Assembly: GCF_038502225.1 (NCBI RefSeq)
Contig: NW_027195364.1
Coordinates: 1 to 64,000 of the forward strand
Direction of reading: 5' to 3'
DNA length: 64,000 nt
DNA from: Cherax quadricarinatus
Lineage: Eukaryota; Arthropoda; Malacostraca; Decapoda; Parastacidae
The translations under genes and the position numbers were made by a program. Below are positions 34,140-46,724 of this stretch, in pieces (the first letter of the stretch is position 1; every line of letters starts with the position of its first letter). The notes beneath the pieces are model-generated. The model worked only from the letters and a program-made list of their open reading frames with translations. It ran no database searches and was not told the origin of the DNA.

Positions 34140-37100
34140 GGATCGACACATCTTCACCGTCATCAAGGTACATCTTATAGAATCAGCGCATCTTCACCGT
34201 CATCAAGGTCCTCTTACAGGATCAACATATCTTCACCGTCATCAAGGTCCTCTTACAGGATCAACATATATCTTCACCGTCATCAAGATCCTCTTACAGG
34301 ATCAACACATCTTCACCGTCATCAAGGTCCCTCTTACAGGATCAACATGTATCTTCACCGTCATCAAGTCCTCTTACAGAATCAACATCATCAAGGTCCT
34401 CTTACAGGATCAACGCAACTTCACCGTCATCAAGGTCCCTCTTACAGGATCACATCTTCACCGTCATCAGGTATATCACAGGATCAACGCATATCTTCAC
34501 CGTCATCAAGGTCCCTCTTCAGATCAACACATCTTCACCGTCATCAAGGTACCTCTCAGGATCACATCTTGACCGTCATCAAGGTCCTTTACAGAATCAA
34601 CACATCTTCACCGTCATCAAGATCCTCTTGCAGAATCAACACATCTTCACCGTCATCAAGGTCCCTCTTACAGGATCAACACATCTTCACCGCCATCAAG
34701 GTCCTCTTACAGGATCAACATCTTCACCGTCATCAAGGTCCTCTTACAGGATCAACATATATCTTCACCGTCATCAAGATCCTCTTACAGGGTCAACATA
34801 TCTTCACCGTCATCAAGGTCCCTCTTACTGGATCAACATATCTTCACCGTCATCAGAGTCCCTCTTACAGGATCAACATCATCACCGTCATCAAGATCCT
34901 CTTACTGATCAACTCATTCATCTTCACATCAAGGTACCTCTCACAGGATCAACACATCTTCACCGTCATCAAGTCCTCCTTACAGGATCAACATATATCT
35001 TCACCAGTCATCCAAGTCCCTCTTACAGGATCAACATATATCTTCACCGTCATCAAGGTCCCTCTTACTGGATCAACATATATCTTCACCGTCATCAAGG
35101 TCCCTCTTACAGGATCAACATATCTTCACCGTCATCAAGTTACCTCTTACAGGATCAACACATATCAAGGTCCCTCTTACAGGATCACATCTTCACCGTC
35201 ATCAAGGTCCCTCTTACAGGATCAACATATATCTTCACCGTCATCCAAGTCCCTCTTACAGGATCAACATATCTTCACCGTCATCAAGGTCCCTCTTACT
35301 GGATCAACATCTTCACCGTCATCAAGGTCCCTCTTACAGGATCAACATATCTTCACCGTCATGAAGGTCCCTCTTACAGGATCAACACATCTTCACCATC
35401 AAGATATCTCTCACAGGATCAACACATCTTCACCGTCATCAAGGTCCCTCAGAATCAACACACATCTTCACCGTCATCAAGGTCCCTCTTACAGGATCAA
35501 CACATCTTCACCGTCATCAAGGTCCCTCTTACAGGATCAACAGATATCTTCACCGTCATCAAGGTCCCTCTTACGGGATCAACATATCTTCACCGTCATC
35601 AAGGTCCTCTCAGGATCAACAATCTTCACCTTTATCAGGTCCCTCTTACAGGATCAACACATCTTCACCGTCATCAAGATCCTCTTACAGGATCAACATC
35701 ATTCACCGTCATCAAGGTTATCTCACAGGATCAACATGCATCTTCACGTCATCAGGTCCTCTTACAGGATCAACACATCTTCACCGTCATCAAGGTACCT
35801 CTTCAGGATCAACATTTCTTCACCGTCATCAAGGTCCCTCTTACAGAGATCAACACATCTTCACCGTCATCAGGGTCCCTCTTACAGGATCAACATTACC
35901 GTCATCAAGGTCCTCTTACAGGATCAACATATATCTTCACCTTCATCAAGGATTCTTTACAGGATCAACACATTCACCTTCATCAGGTCCTCTTACAGGA
36001 TCAACATCATATCTTCACCGTCATCGTACTCTACCAGGATCAACTATCTTCATCATCAAGGTCCCTCTTACAGGAATCAACACATTCACCGTCATGAGTC
36101 CTCTATGGATCAGCATTCTCTGGACAAGTCGGAATCTACAGATCAACATTATTTCACCCGTCATCAGGCTCTTGCTAGGATCAACTTACATCTTCACGTC
36201 ATCAAAAGTGCCTACAGGATCAACACATCTTCACTCGTCATCAAGGTCCTCTTACAGTCAACACATCTTCACCGTCATCAATGTCCGACTCTACGGATAA
36301 ACATCTTCACCGTCATCAAAGGTTCCTCTTCAGGATCAACATATACTTCACCGTTCATCAAGGTCCTCTTACAGGATCAACATACTTCCACCGTCATCAG
36401 ATCACTCTCTGCAGGAACAACCATCTTCACTCGTCATCAATCCTCTTGCAGGATCAACACATCTTCACCGTCATCAAGTATTCTCACTAGTGATCAACAT
36501 TCTCACCGTCAACCTGCTTACAGGATCACTATTCACTGGTCATCAAAGTACTCTACAGGATCGAACACATTCACCGCATCAAGGTGCCTCTGAGAATCAA
36601 CACATCTTCACCTCATCAAGGTCCTCTACAGGAACAATCACATCTCACCGTCATCAAGGTCCTCTTACAGGATTACACATCCACCGTTCATCAAGGTGCC
36701 TCTTACAGTCACACTCTTCACCGTCATCAGTCCTCTCATCACAGTACCACATCTTCACCGTCATCAATCCCTTGCAGGTCAACACATCTTCACCTTCATC
36801 AGCCTCCTTACTGAGGATCACACATCTTCACCGTCATCAAGAGTCCCTCTTCACAGGATCAGCACTCTTCACCGTCATCAAGTCCTCTTACAGATCATAC
36901 ACATCTTCACCCGTCATCAGGTCCCTCTTACAGATCAACACATCTTCACCTTCATAAGACTCTCTTACAGGATCACATATCTTCACCGTCATCCATTAAT
37001 ACTCTTACGTCATCAATCCCTCTTACAGGATCAAACAATCTTCACCGCATCAAAATTTTTACATATCTTCACCGTCACAAAGTCCCCCTTCGGATCAAAA

Positions 37101-37930
37101 AATTTACCCATCAAGGTTTTAAGGGTCAAACTTTACCTCTCAAAGCCCTCTTACAGGGTCAACACATCTTCACCGTCATCAAGTCCTCCAGGATCCCATC
37201 TTCACCCCATCAAGGTCCCACAGAAACAACACATCTTCACCGTCATCAGGGGCCCCCAGAAACAACAATCTTCACCGTCATCAAAGGCCCAAGAAAAAAA
37301 CAAAATCTTCACCGCCCTCAAACCTCTTTCAGGGTCAAACATCTTCACCGTCATAAGGTCCTTGCAGGAAAACATCTTCAGTCACAAATCCTCTTCAGGA
37401 TCCCAAACTTCACCCATCAGGTCCTTCAGGATCAAATTTCACCGTCATCAAAGGGCCCCTTCGGATCATTTTTTTCTTACCGTTTTAAGTCCTCTTCAGG
37501 ATCAAACAATCTTCACCGTTTAAGGTTCTTACAGGATCAACAACTTCACCTTTACCCAAAATCCCCCTTACAGGATCAAAACATCTTCACCGTCATCAAA
37601 ATTCTTACAGGATCAACATACATCTTCACCGTCATCAAGGGCCCTTTCAGAAACAACATATCTTCACCGTATCAAAATACCCCTTTGGATCAACAAATCT
37701 TCACCGTCATCAAAGGGCCTCACAGGATCAAACATCTTCACCGTCATCAAGTCCCCCTTTTGTCAACATTTTTCTCTTCCGTCCCTAATTTTACCTCGGG
37801 CCCCAGGGTCAACAATATTTTACGTTTTCAAGGTATTTTCAGGATAACATTTTTCTTTACCGTCATCAAGGGCCCCCTTCAGGATCAACACATTTTAGTA
37901 TCAAAACCCCTGAAAAAATCTTAACAAATT
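34100..37930. repeat. 40-bp satellite array, about 3.8 kb
   Basis: The unit is 'ggatcaacacatcttcaccg' plus 'tcatcaaggtccctcttaca'. Period 40 is directly visible (for example 35464 to 35504). Units vary by 1-5 base indels, and past about 36 kb the decay is strong with growing homopolymer noise. None of the three plus-strand frames of the unit contains a stop, so long open frames such as 34098-36593 arise by chance. Confidence 0.95.
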
Positions 37931-38089
37931 TTTAAGATCCTTTTTTAGATAAGGGCCCCTTTTTATTTAGCAATCTTCAAACCTGTTAAAAAACCCCTTA
38001 AATCAAAAAAATATCGTCCCCCAAGTAAAATTTCTTTATTTGGCCCGCAGGCCCTTTTTTCCGGTTGGCCCTTTTGGAAAAACAATGGC

Positions 38090-38870
38090 CCCCGGCCCAT
38101 CAGCTTTTGGACACTAAAAAGTAGCCTTTTTTGGAACACTATCGTTGGAAAAACACAAAAGTGGTGAAAAACCCCTAAACGTGGCTGAACAATACCGTAC
38201 TGGGAAAACTACCGTAGGGGGCACATCGTGACTGGGAAAATACCGTGGGTGGGGAAATAACGTGGCTGGAACCCTTTCCCTGCTGGAAAACCCAAAAGTG
38301 GCGGAACCTTTGGCCGTGCGGAAACACTACCGTGGCTGGGAAAAACCCCCAAAAAAATCCTGGGGGAAAACCCCCGGCTGAAAAAACCAACCCACCGTGG
38401 CTGGGGGAACACTACCGTGGCTGGAACACTACCGTGGCTGGAACACTAACGTGGCTGGAACACCAATGTGGTTGGAACACTACCGTAACTGGAACACTAC
38501 CGTGACTGAACACTACCGTGACTGGAACACTACCGTGGCTGGAACACTAACGTGGCTGGAACACTACCGTGGCTGGAACACTACCGTGGCTGGAACACTA
38601 ACGTGGCTGGAACACTACCATAACCGGAACACTACCGACCTGAACACTACCGTGACTGGAACGCTACTGTGGCTGGAACACTAACGTGACTGGAACACTA
38701 CCGTGACTGGAACACTAACGTGGCTGGAACACTATCGTGGCTGGAACACTATCTTAACGGAACACTACCGTAACGAACACTACCGTAACTGGAACACTAC
38801 GTGACCTGAGCTCAACCTGACTGAACACTACCGTGGCTGAAACACTCTGGGCTGGAACAATTCACAATCA
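38090..38870. repeat. 19-bp minisatellite
   Basis: The unit is 'ctggaacactaccgtggct' with variants 'aacgtggct' and 'accgtgact'. The left part (38090-38400) is corrupted by homopolymer noise; the right part is clear. Confidence 0.93.
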
Positions 38871-38924
38871 ACACACTTAAGTCAGCGTTATTCGTGAGTT
38901 TATCCTTTTTTTCATTGTAGTTTG

Positions 38925-39350
38925 CCTCTTAACCTCCACTTCTTACCCTAGTTTCCCCTCCCTATTTTAGTTTACTACATTCTTTTAGTTTACTCCTTCC
39001 CTTCATCTTAGTTTTACCTTCCTTCACCTTAGTATACTACCTCCCTTACCTTAGTATACTACCCCCCCTTCACCTTAGTATACTCCCCTTCCCTTCATCT
39101 TAGTATACCTCCTTACCTTAGATCTACCTCCCTTCACCTTGTTACTACTCCCTTCCCCTTATACTACCTCCCTTCGCCTTAGTATACTACACTCCTTCAC
39201 CTTAGTTACTACCCCTTCACCTTAGTTTACTCTAAACTCCCTTCACTTTAGTTTACTATCTCCCTTTCGCCTTAGTTTACTACCTCCCTTCACCTTAGTT
39301 TACTATCCTCCGTTCACCTTAGTTTTACTACCCCCCCTTCACCTTCGTAT
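38925..39350. repeat. Minisatellite, about 20-22 bp unit
   Basis: Irregular repeats of 'cttagtttactacctccctt' and 'caccttagtatactac'. The unit length drifts through indels. Confidence 0.9.
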
Positions 39351-39418
39351 ATATATACACAGAGGGACATACGGTTCTCGATGTATACTAGTATGTCGTC
39401 ATGACATGAGTGACTTAA

Positions 39419-39873
<455 letters not shown>

Positions 39874-40400
39874 GAGTCGTTCAGGACTGTACATCGTGTA
39901 CATCAGGCCCATCATATTGGAGTATGCAGCACCAGTCTGGAACCCACACCTGGCCAAACACGTCAATAAATTAGAGAAAGTGCAAGGGTTTGCAACGAGA
40001 ATAGTCCCGGGTTAATTGGCATGTCCTACGAGGAGAGGTTAAGGAAATCAACCTGACGACACTGGAGGACAGGAGGGACGGGGATGGGGTGACATGATAA
40101 CAACCTATAAAATACTGAGAGGAATCGATAGGGTGGACAGGGACAGGGACAGAATATTTCCGAGATGGGACACGCCAACAAGGGGTCATAATTGGAAGTT
40201 GAAGGCTCAGATGAGTCCAGGGATGTAGGAAGTATTTCTTCAGTCACAGAGTTGTCCGGAAGTGGAATAGTCTGGAAAGGGAGGTAGTGGAGGCTGGATC
40301 CATACATAGCTTTAAGAAGATGTATGATAAAGCTCACGGAGCAGTGAGGAGCGACCTAGTAGTGACCAGTGAAGAGGCGGGCCAGGAGCTATAACTCAAC
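39874..40400 (+). mobile_element. LINE-C 3' part, second copy
   Basis: The same C-terminal region starts again: RPIILEYAAP-type, LEKVQGFAT-type, LTTLEDRRD-type, then SSEKWN-type. It continues into the 3' UTR ('gaggcgggccaggagctat') and ends near 40400 with 'caaccctgcaaccataatt'. Confidence 0.85.
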
Positions 40401-40554
40401 CCTGCAACCATAATTGACTACATGTGGTTTTCCTAAGTTAATGTTTATATTCAACCATCAAATTCTTCCTCTATTCGATGCTTTAATTAATATCATCACA
40501 ATATATATCACTTGTACTGCAAAATTTGTGCATATTTGTATTAATAATTAACAA

Positions 40555-40790
40555 TAATCTTTTTTCTACAAGTACATGTACAAGGTATACAGGTCTAGCT
40601 GACATCAATGATATACCACTTTATAGAAAGCCCCTTGTTATGCAGAGCATTTTGGGCAAGTTTGGTCAGTTTGTCCCAGGATGCGACCCACACCAGTCGA
40701 CTAACACCCAGGTACCTATTTTACTACTAGGTGAACATGGACAGCAGTGTGTGTGCTGAGTGCTCTACCAATCGAGCTACGGGACACCTT
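40555..40790 (-). mobile_element. SINE-A relative with a different tRNA head
   Basis: Sense: the head 'gtagctcgattggtagagc' (complement of 40762-40782) is a classic tRNA D-arm/A-box. The body 'cctgggtgttagtcgactgg' with 'gggtcgcatcctggg' is shared with SINE-A. The tail 'cccaaaatgctctgcataac' is shared with the 3' end of LINE-B2. The B box is missing. Confidence 0.75.
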
Positions 40791-40984
40791 GGATTACTGG
40801 GATTGAGCTCCAGTTCCTGGGCCTGTTTCTTAACTTTCCAGCAATATAATTTAGTTGTTAATCCTTTCTATGATATGTGTTAATTACTTATTTTGTTGTT
40901 ATCTGTTTTCAAGTTAACCAGTGGCGTATGGCAGGGTCTAACTATTTCATTTAGATAAATAGTTCAGTGAACCGACAAGGTAAT

Positions 40985-41290
40985 AAATTTGACACGTGCA
41001 ACACTTGGGTATCTTTATTGAGAAACGTTTCGCCACACAGTGACTTCATCAGTCCAATACAAAGAAGAATGGTTTAGATCAGGAGTTTGAGGTAATCAGT
41101 TCCGGGAGGTAATCAGCCTGGAGTCGATGTGTTCAGACTGAACATATCGACTCCAGGCTGAAGGAATGATTACCTCATTCTCCTCTTCATCTTTCACCGT
41201 TCTCCTCTGTATTGGACTGAAGAGGCCACCTCAGTAAAGATTCCCAAATGTTGCACAAGTATCATCTCATTCTTCAACTTGTCGGTTTTT
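40985..41290. mobile_element. Penelope-like terminal repeats, head to head
   Basis: Two terminal-repeat copies face each other around a palindrome centred on 41138 ('cctggagtcgatgtgttcag' / 'ctgaacatatcgactccagg'). The outer arms 'gtgcaacacttgggtatc' and 'attcccaaatgttgcac' are complementary. The left arm has a complete hammerhead motif. The right arm keeps only CTGAAGA and the first half of stem II. Confidence 0.7.
41008..41064 (-). ncRNA. Hammerhead ribozyme motif (Penelope-like element)
   Basis: The reverse complement reads CTGATGA (41046-41052), then A, stem II GTCAC-TGT-GTGGC, then GAAAC (41027-41031), GTTTC, with 'tcaataaag' downstream able to pair with 'ctttgtattgga' upstream as stem I. 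All conserved core positions of the hammerhead are present. Stem III would be the self-complementary ACGT, so cleavage would need a dimer, as described for ribozymes in Penelope-like elements. Confidence 0.75.
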
Positions 41291-41429
41291 AAACCATTAC
41301 ATCACATAATTTACCTTTAATTCAATTTTAAGTTTTGTAACATCCGGATCAGTCTGTTATAAAAAGACTACTGAAAGCACTCCTGAAACACTCCGCTGCA
41401 TGACCCTTATGGCTTCAGTGCATTTTAAT

Positions 41430-41525
41430 CCACTAGACACGAACAACACCAGGTATCCTTATTTTGAAGACCTTTCGCCAACTAGTGACTGAATCAATTT
41501 ACTTCAGAGGTTGTTAGGCCTGCTT
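41430..41525 (-). mobile_element. Decayed Penelope-like terminal repeat
   Basis: It resembles the left arm at 40.99 kb ('aacaacaccaggtatcctt', 'gaagacctttcgccaactag', 'tgactgaatcaa'). The hammerhead core is destroyed: only GAAA and part of stem II remain. Confidence 0.5.
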
Positions 41526-41639
41526 AAGGTACGTACGACTGATAGGCCTACGCAGCTGATAACTTGAGTTATTAATTTTCCGGAGATGCTCCTAGATTAC
41601 CGTTACTCCTAGAACATGTATATGTGGGGAGCCAAGAGG

Positions 41640-42335
41640 ATTCTTAGTGCCGGATGCTGAATTGGCCAAGAAAAAATGTTAATTTGACATGACTCAGTCA
41701 TTGACGGCTCAGTCATTCACTGAGTACTGACATGACTCAGTCATCGACTCACCACTGACATGGTTCATTCACATAGACTGACATGGCTCAGTCATTGACT
41801 CACCACTAACATGGACTCAACCATTCACTTACCACTAACATGGACTCAAACATTCACTTACCACTAACATGGACTCAACCATTTACTTACCAATAACATG
41901 GACTCAACCATTCACTTACCACTAACATGGACTCAAACATTCACTTACCACTAACATGGACTCAACCATTCACTTACCACTAACATGGACTCAAACATTC
42001 ACTTACCACTAACATGGACTCAAACATTCACTCACCACTAACATGGACTCAAACATTCACTTACCACTAACATGGACTCAAACATTCACTACTTAAACTG
42101 ACTCAACATTCACTCTAACCATTCAACATTACCACTAACATGGACTCAAACATTCACTTACCACTAACATGGACTCAAACATTCACTTACCACTAACATG
42201 GACTCAAACATTCACTCACCACTAACATGGACTCAAACATTCACTTACCACTAACATGGACTCAACCATTCACTTACCACTAACATGGACTCAAACATTC
42301 CTCACCACTAACATGGATTCACATGCTCAATATTT
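41640..42335. repeat. 29-bp minisatellite
   Basis: The unit is 'cattcacttaccactaacat' plus 'ggactcaaa'. Period 29 is visible from 41940 on. The left edge consists of degenerate 'tgactcagtcattgac' units that may be the array's origin. Confidence 0.95.
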
Positions 42336-42359
42336 TGAACATTCCCGTCAACTCTGCAC

Positions 42360-43015
42360 AAACGAACACCACGGCAAGTGTACTCGCCTAATTGTGGTTG
42401 CTGGGGTCGAGACTCAGCTCCTCTGTGTGTACTCACCTAATTGTACTCACCTAATTGTGGTTGCAGGGTCGAGACTCAGCTCCTGGCCCCGCCTCTTCAC
42501 TGATCGCTACTGGATCCTCTCTCTCTGCTTCCTGAGCTTTGTCATACCTCTTCTTAAAAACTATGTATGGTTCCTGACTCCACTACTTCACTTGCTAGGC
42601 TATTCCACTTGCTGACAACTCTATGACTGAAGAAATACTTCCTACCGTCCCTGTGACTCGTCTGAGTCTTCAGCTTCCAGTTGTGACCCCTTGTCCATGT
42701 GTCCCCTCTCTGGAACATCCTATCTCTGTCCACCTTGTCTATTCCCCGCAGTATCTTGTATGTCGTTATCATGTCTCCCCTGACCCTTCTGTCCTCCAGT
42801 GTCGTCAGTCCGATTTCCCTTAACCTTTCCTCGTACGACATTCCCTTGAGCTCTGGGACTAGCCTTGTTGCAAACCTTTGTACTTTCTCTAACTTCTTGA
42901 CGTGCTTGACCAGGTGTGGGTTCCAGACTGGTGCTGCATACTCCAGTATGGGCCTAACATACACAGTGTACAGTGTCTTGAACGATTCCTTATTAAGGTA
43001 TCGGAACGCTGTGTG
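42360..43015 (-). mobile_element. LINE-C 3' copy with duplicated tail
   Basis: The sense-strand tail contains repeats of 'caattaggtgagtac' and then ACACA (42377-42450). The coding end reads ESFKTLYTVYVRPILEYAAP, HVKKLEKVQRFATRLVPEL, MSYEERLREIGLTTLEDRR, then VVSKWNSLASEVV. About 640 bp are present. It is nested next to the longer copy that starts at 43016. Confidence 0.87.
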
Positions 43016-43503
43016 CTCACCTAAATGTGGTTGCAGGGGTCGAGACTCAGCTCCTGGCCCCGCCTCTTCACCGAATGCTACTAGGTCTTCTCTCTCCATA
43101 CTCCATGGGCTTCATCGTACCTCATCTTAAAGCTATATATGGTTCCTGCCTCTACTACTTCCTAACATCCCTTTGACTTATCTAGGTCTTCAACTTCCAA
43201 TTGTGACCCCTTGTTTCTGTGTCCCCTCTCTGGAACATCCTGTCTCTGTCCACCTTGTCTATTCCACGCAGTATTTTGTATGTCGTTATTATGTCTCCCC
43301 TAACCCTCCTGTCCTCCAGTGTCGTCAGGCTGATTTCCCCTCAACACTTCTTCGAAAGACATTCCCCTTAGCTCTGGAACTAACCTTGTCTCACACCTTT
43401 GCAGTTTCTTTAATTTCTTGACATGCTTGATCAAGTGTGGGTTCGAAACAGGTGTTGCATACTGCAGTGTGGGCCTGACGTACTCGGTGTACAGTGTCTT
43501 GAA

Positions 43504-43977
43504 CTATTCCTTACTGAAGTATCGGAATGCTATCCTTAGGTTTGTCAGACGCCCATACGCTGCAGCAGTTATATGGTTGATGTGTGCTTCCGGAGATGTG
43601 CTCAGTGTTATAATTACCCCAAGATCGTTTTCCTTGAGCGAGTTTTGCGGTCTTTGGCGACCTAACCTATACTCCGTCTGCGGTCTTCTGTGCCCTTCCC
43701 CAATCTTCATGACTTTGCATTTGGCGGGGTTAAATTCTAGAAGCCAGTTTCTGGACCAGGTGTCCAGTCTGTCCAGATCTCTTTGAAGTCCTGCCTGATC
43801 CTCATCAGATTTAATTCTCCTCATTAACTTCACATCATCTGCGAACAGGGACACTTCTGAGTCTAACCTTTCCATCATGTCATTCACATATACCAGAAAT
43901 AGCACTGGTGCTAGGACCGACCCCTGTGGGACCCCGCTCGTCACAGGTGCCCACTGTGATACCTCATCACATACCAT
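43504..43977 (-). pseudogene. LINE-C reverse transcriptase, C-terminal half
   Basis: It continues the RT: QWAPVTSGVPQGSVLAPVLF, VYVNDM, SLFADDVKLM (catalytic FADD, about 43828-43850), WLLEFNPAKCKVMKIG, NDLGVII, INHITAAAYGRLTNLR. A frame break separates it from the N-terminal half near 44000 and another from the C-terminus. Both catalytic aspartates are intact. Confidence 0.92.
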
Positions 43978-44016
43978 GATTTGTTGTTGCCTCCCTGTCA
44001 GGTATTCTCTGATCTA

Positions 44017-44727
44017 TTACAGTGCCCTTCCTGTTATACACACCTGATCCTCTAGCTTCTGCACTAATCTCCTGTGAGGAACTGTGTCGAAGGCCTTCTT
44101 GCAGTCCAAGAAGATGCAATGAATCCACCCATCTCTCTCTTGTCTTACTTCTGTTACTTTATCGTAGAACTCCAGTAGGTTTGTGACACAGGATTTACCA
44201 TCCATAAATCCATGCTGGTTGACGTTTATACTCTTGTTCAGTTCCAGGTGCTCCAACACTCTCCTCCTGATAATCTTCTCCATGACTTTGCATACTATAC
44301 TTGTCAGCGACACTGGTCTATAGTTTAGTGCCTCTTTTCTGTCTCCTTTTTTAAATATGGGTACTACATTTTCCGTCTTCCATACCTCTGGTAGTTGCCC
44401 AGTTTCAAGGGATGTGTTGAAGATTGTGGTTAGTGGCACACACAGCATTTCTGCTCCCGCTCTAAGGACCCAAGGGGAGATGTTGTCTGGTCCCATTGCC
44501 TTTGAGGTATCAAGGTCCCTTAGCAGCTTCTTCACCTCCTCCTCAGTTGTGTGTATGTCACCCAACACTTGTTGGTATATTTCTTTTAGGTGTCCCCCTC
44601 TGTTTTGTCCACCCAGAGGCCTTCCTGTCTCCACTGTAAATACTTCCTTAAATCTCATGTTGAGCTCCTCACATTGCTCTTGATCGCTTCTTGTGAGTTC
44701 CCCACCTTCTTTCCTCAGCATTATCAT
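44017..44727 (-). pseudogene. LINE-C reverse transcriptase, N-terminal half
   Basis: The open stretch shows EELNMRFKEVFTVE, KAMGPDNISPWVL (the KAxGPD motif), LPEVWKTENVVPIFKKGDR, NYRPVSLTSIVCKVMEKII, QHGFMDGKSCVTNLL and FLDCKKAFDTVPHRRL (palm aspartate in the KAFDTV motif). This is a textbook order for non-LTR RT motifs 1-4. It breaks after VQKL. Confidence 0.92.
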
Positions 44728-45112
44728 CTGGTCTTTGACTGTTGTCTTCCTCCTAATGTGGCTATACAGCAGTTTCGGGTCAGACTTGACTTTCGATGCT
44801 ATGTCGTTTTCGTACTGTTGCTGGGTCCCCCATACTCGTTTCTGGCTCTTCGACTAATCTCTCTATTTTCCTGTGTCATTTGCCTCCTGTACCTTTTCCA
44901 TTCTCTGGTGCACTTAGATTTTGCCTCCCTACTCCTTCGGATAAACCAAGGACTCGCTTTGGTATTCCCATTATTTCTATTGCCCTTAGGAACAAACCTT
45001 TCCTCGGCCTCCCTGCATTTTGTTGTACATATTCCGTCATTTCATTTACTGACTTGCCTGGCAATTCTCTGTATCACTGGACCTCCTGCAGGAAGTTTCT
45101 CATACCTGTGTA

Positions 45113-45257
45113 GTCTGATGTTGGTGAGGGGCTCTTGATTTAGGGAATTGTATCTGTGCTCCAGTTCCCCAAATTAAGCCTGAATGCCTTCCACATCCCC
45201 CCCCAGGCGCTGTATAACGGGTTTAGCGCTTCCCCCTTGATTATAATAATAATTTTA
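45113..45257 (+). mobile_element. SINE-B
   Basis: It runs from 'gatgttggtgaggggctctt' to 'ttagcgcttcccccttgatt' and (ATA)n. The first bases of the element are missing or diverged. It sits between LINE-C and LINE-B. Confidence 0.85.
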
Positions 45258-46712
45258 CAGTAGACCACGACATCCTACTCCACAAACTTGACCATTACGG
45301 TATAAGAGGCCATGCGCTTATTTCAAATCTTACCTTACTAACAGGTATCAGTACGTCACCATTAAAGACACAGCATCAACAACACGGCCACTTGATACTG
45401 GAGTTCCGCAGGGAAGTGTCCTTGGTCCCCTGCTCTTCCTCATATACATCAATGATCTTCCAAACGTATCCCAACACCTGAAACCCATTCTCTTTGCTGA
45501 CGACACGACTTATGTCATCTCTCACCCTAATCTTGCCACCCTCAACACCATTGTTAATGAGGAGCTGATCAAAATGTCCACTTGGATGACAGCCAATAAA
45601 CTTACGCTTAACACTGACAAAATCTACTATATTATGTTTGGTAGCAGAGCAGGAGATGCACAAATTAACATTAAGATCGACAACACTCTAATTACCAGAC
45701 ATAATGAGGGCAAATTCCTAGGCCTATACCTTGACAACAACCTGAATTTCAGCACCCATATCCAACATAACCAAAAAAGTATCCAAAACGGTTGGGATCG
45801 TCTCCAAGATACGATACTACATGCCGCAAAATGCCCTTCTCACACTATACCACTCACTTATTTATCCATACCTCACCTATGCTATTTGTGCTTGGGGATC
45901 TACTGCAGCAACACACCTAAAGCCAATAATAACCCAACAAAAAGCTGCAGTAAGAATAATCACTAAATCCCATCCCTGGCAACACCCCCCCCCACTCTTC
46001 GTAGATCTAAACTTACTCCCTGTTCAGTACTTCCACACTTACTACTGTGCAATCTACATCTACAGGACCTTAAACTCCGATATCAACCTTGACCTAAAAC
46101 GCTTTCTTGATAGTTGTGACAGAACCCACAGGCATAACACCAGACAGAAACATCTCTACGACATTCCCCGTGTCCGACTAAACCTTTACAAAAATTCAAT
46201 GTATGTCAATGGCCCTAAAATCTGGAACACCCTACCTGAGAACTCTAGAACTGCAGACACATTCATCACCTTCAAAACTACCATTAGAAAACATCTTATC
46301 TCCCTGATAAACCCCATCAACTAACTACACGAATACCACCTGGTGGTTCACACTTACACTCACTCACCCATTTGACCATAAACAGAAATATTAATCTCAA
46401 TCTTAAAATAATGAATCCTATGATACTCCAATACTGAAACTATGTACTATCCCAAAACAAAAGCATTCACATAGCTAAACTCACAAACTAGTATTTAGTC
46501 ACTTAGCCATAATACCAACTTACCTCATAATTTGTAATATTTTAAAATAAAGAATTAAACTAAGTCTGCCCAAAATGCCTAGCCATGCTAGGCGTTCTAG
46601 TGGTACACTCTGTAATCATTATTTAACTACATGTAAACCACACAACAACCAAATTCTGTAAATTCAACATTGTAATCTTTATAGAGAATAAACTTTGAAT
46701 TTGAATTTGAAT
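45255..46712 (+). mobile_element. LINE-B copy, best preserved
   Basis: Begins within the RT (VDHDILLHKLDHYGI), continues to the stop after INPIN at 46324, then a 390-bp 3' UTR ending in (GAATTT)n at 46687-46712. It is 5'-truncated. This copy serves as the reference for the LINE-B fragments at 5.05, 12.8 and 63.5 kb. Confidence 0.88.
45400..46324 (+). pseudogene. LINE-B reverse transcriptase C-terminal half
   Basis: GVPQGSVLG at 45400-45426, LFADDTT at 45490-45510, then MSTWMTANKLTLNTDK, NEGKFLGLYLDNNLNF. A frame shift near 45770 moves the reading to another frame that gives LTLYHSLIYPYLTYAICAWG, TQQKAAVRIITKS, then YVNGPKIWNTLPE and the stop. Catalytic aspartates are intact, but the frame is not. 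The order is that of CR1/Jockey-superfamily RT plus C-terminal domain. Confidence 0.88.
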
Positions 46713-46724
46713 ACTGTGATCCTG

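Larger units (their letters stand above)
43016..45112 (-). mobile_element. LINE-C copy, 2.1 kb
   Basis: The 3' end is 'ctcacctaaatgtggttgc' at 43016. In the sense direction it extends from a pre-RT segment (45112-44730) through the RT to the C-terminus. The family is a Jockey-superfamily non-LTR element, CR1-like. The endonuclease is missing, so the copy is 5'-truncated. SINE-B sequence begins immediately at its 5' side. Confidence 0.88.

Noticed and set aside
34098..36593. 831-codon open frame on the plus strand
   Set aside because: It is a 40-bp satellite whose unit has no stop in any plus-strand frame. The period is not a multiple of three, and the protein is just three cycling peptides.
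41640..42335. Regular 29-bp repeats as a CRISPR array
   Set aside because: There are no spacers: units are contiguous. The genome is eukaryotic.
42256..42823. Plus-strand open frames over LINE-C
   Set aside because: Antisense shadows of the minus-strand LINE-C coding region.
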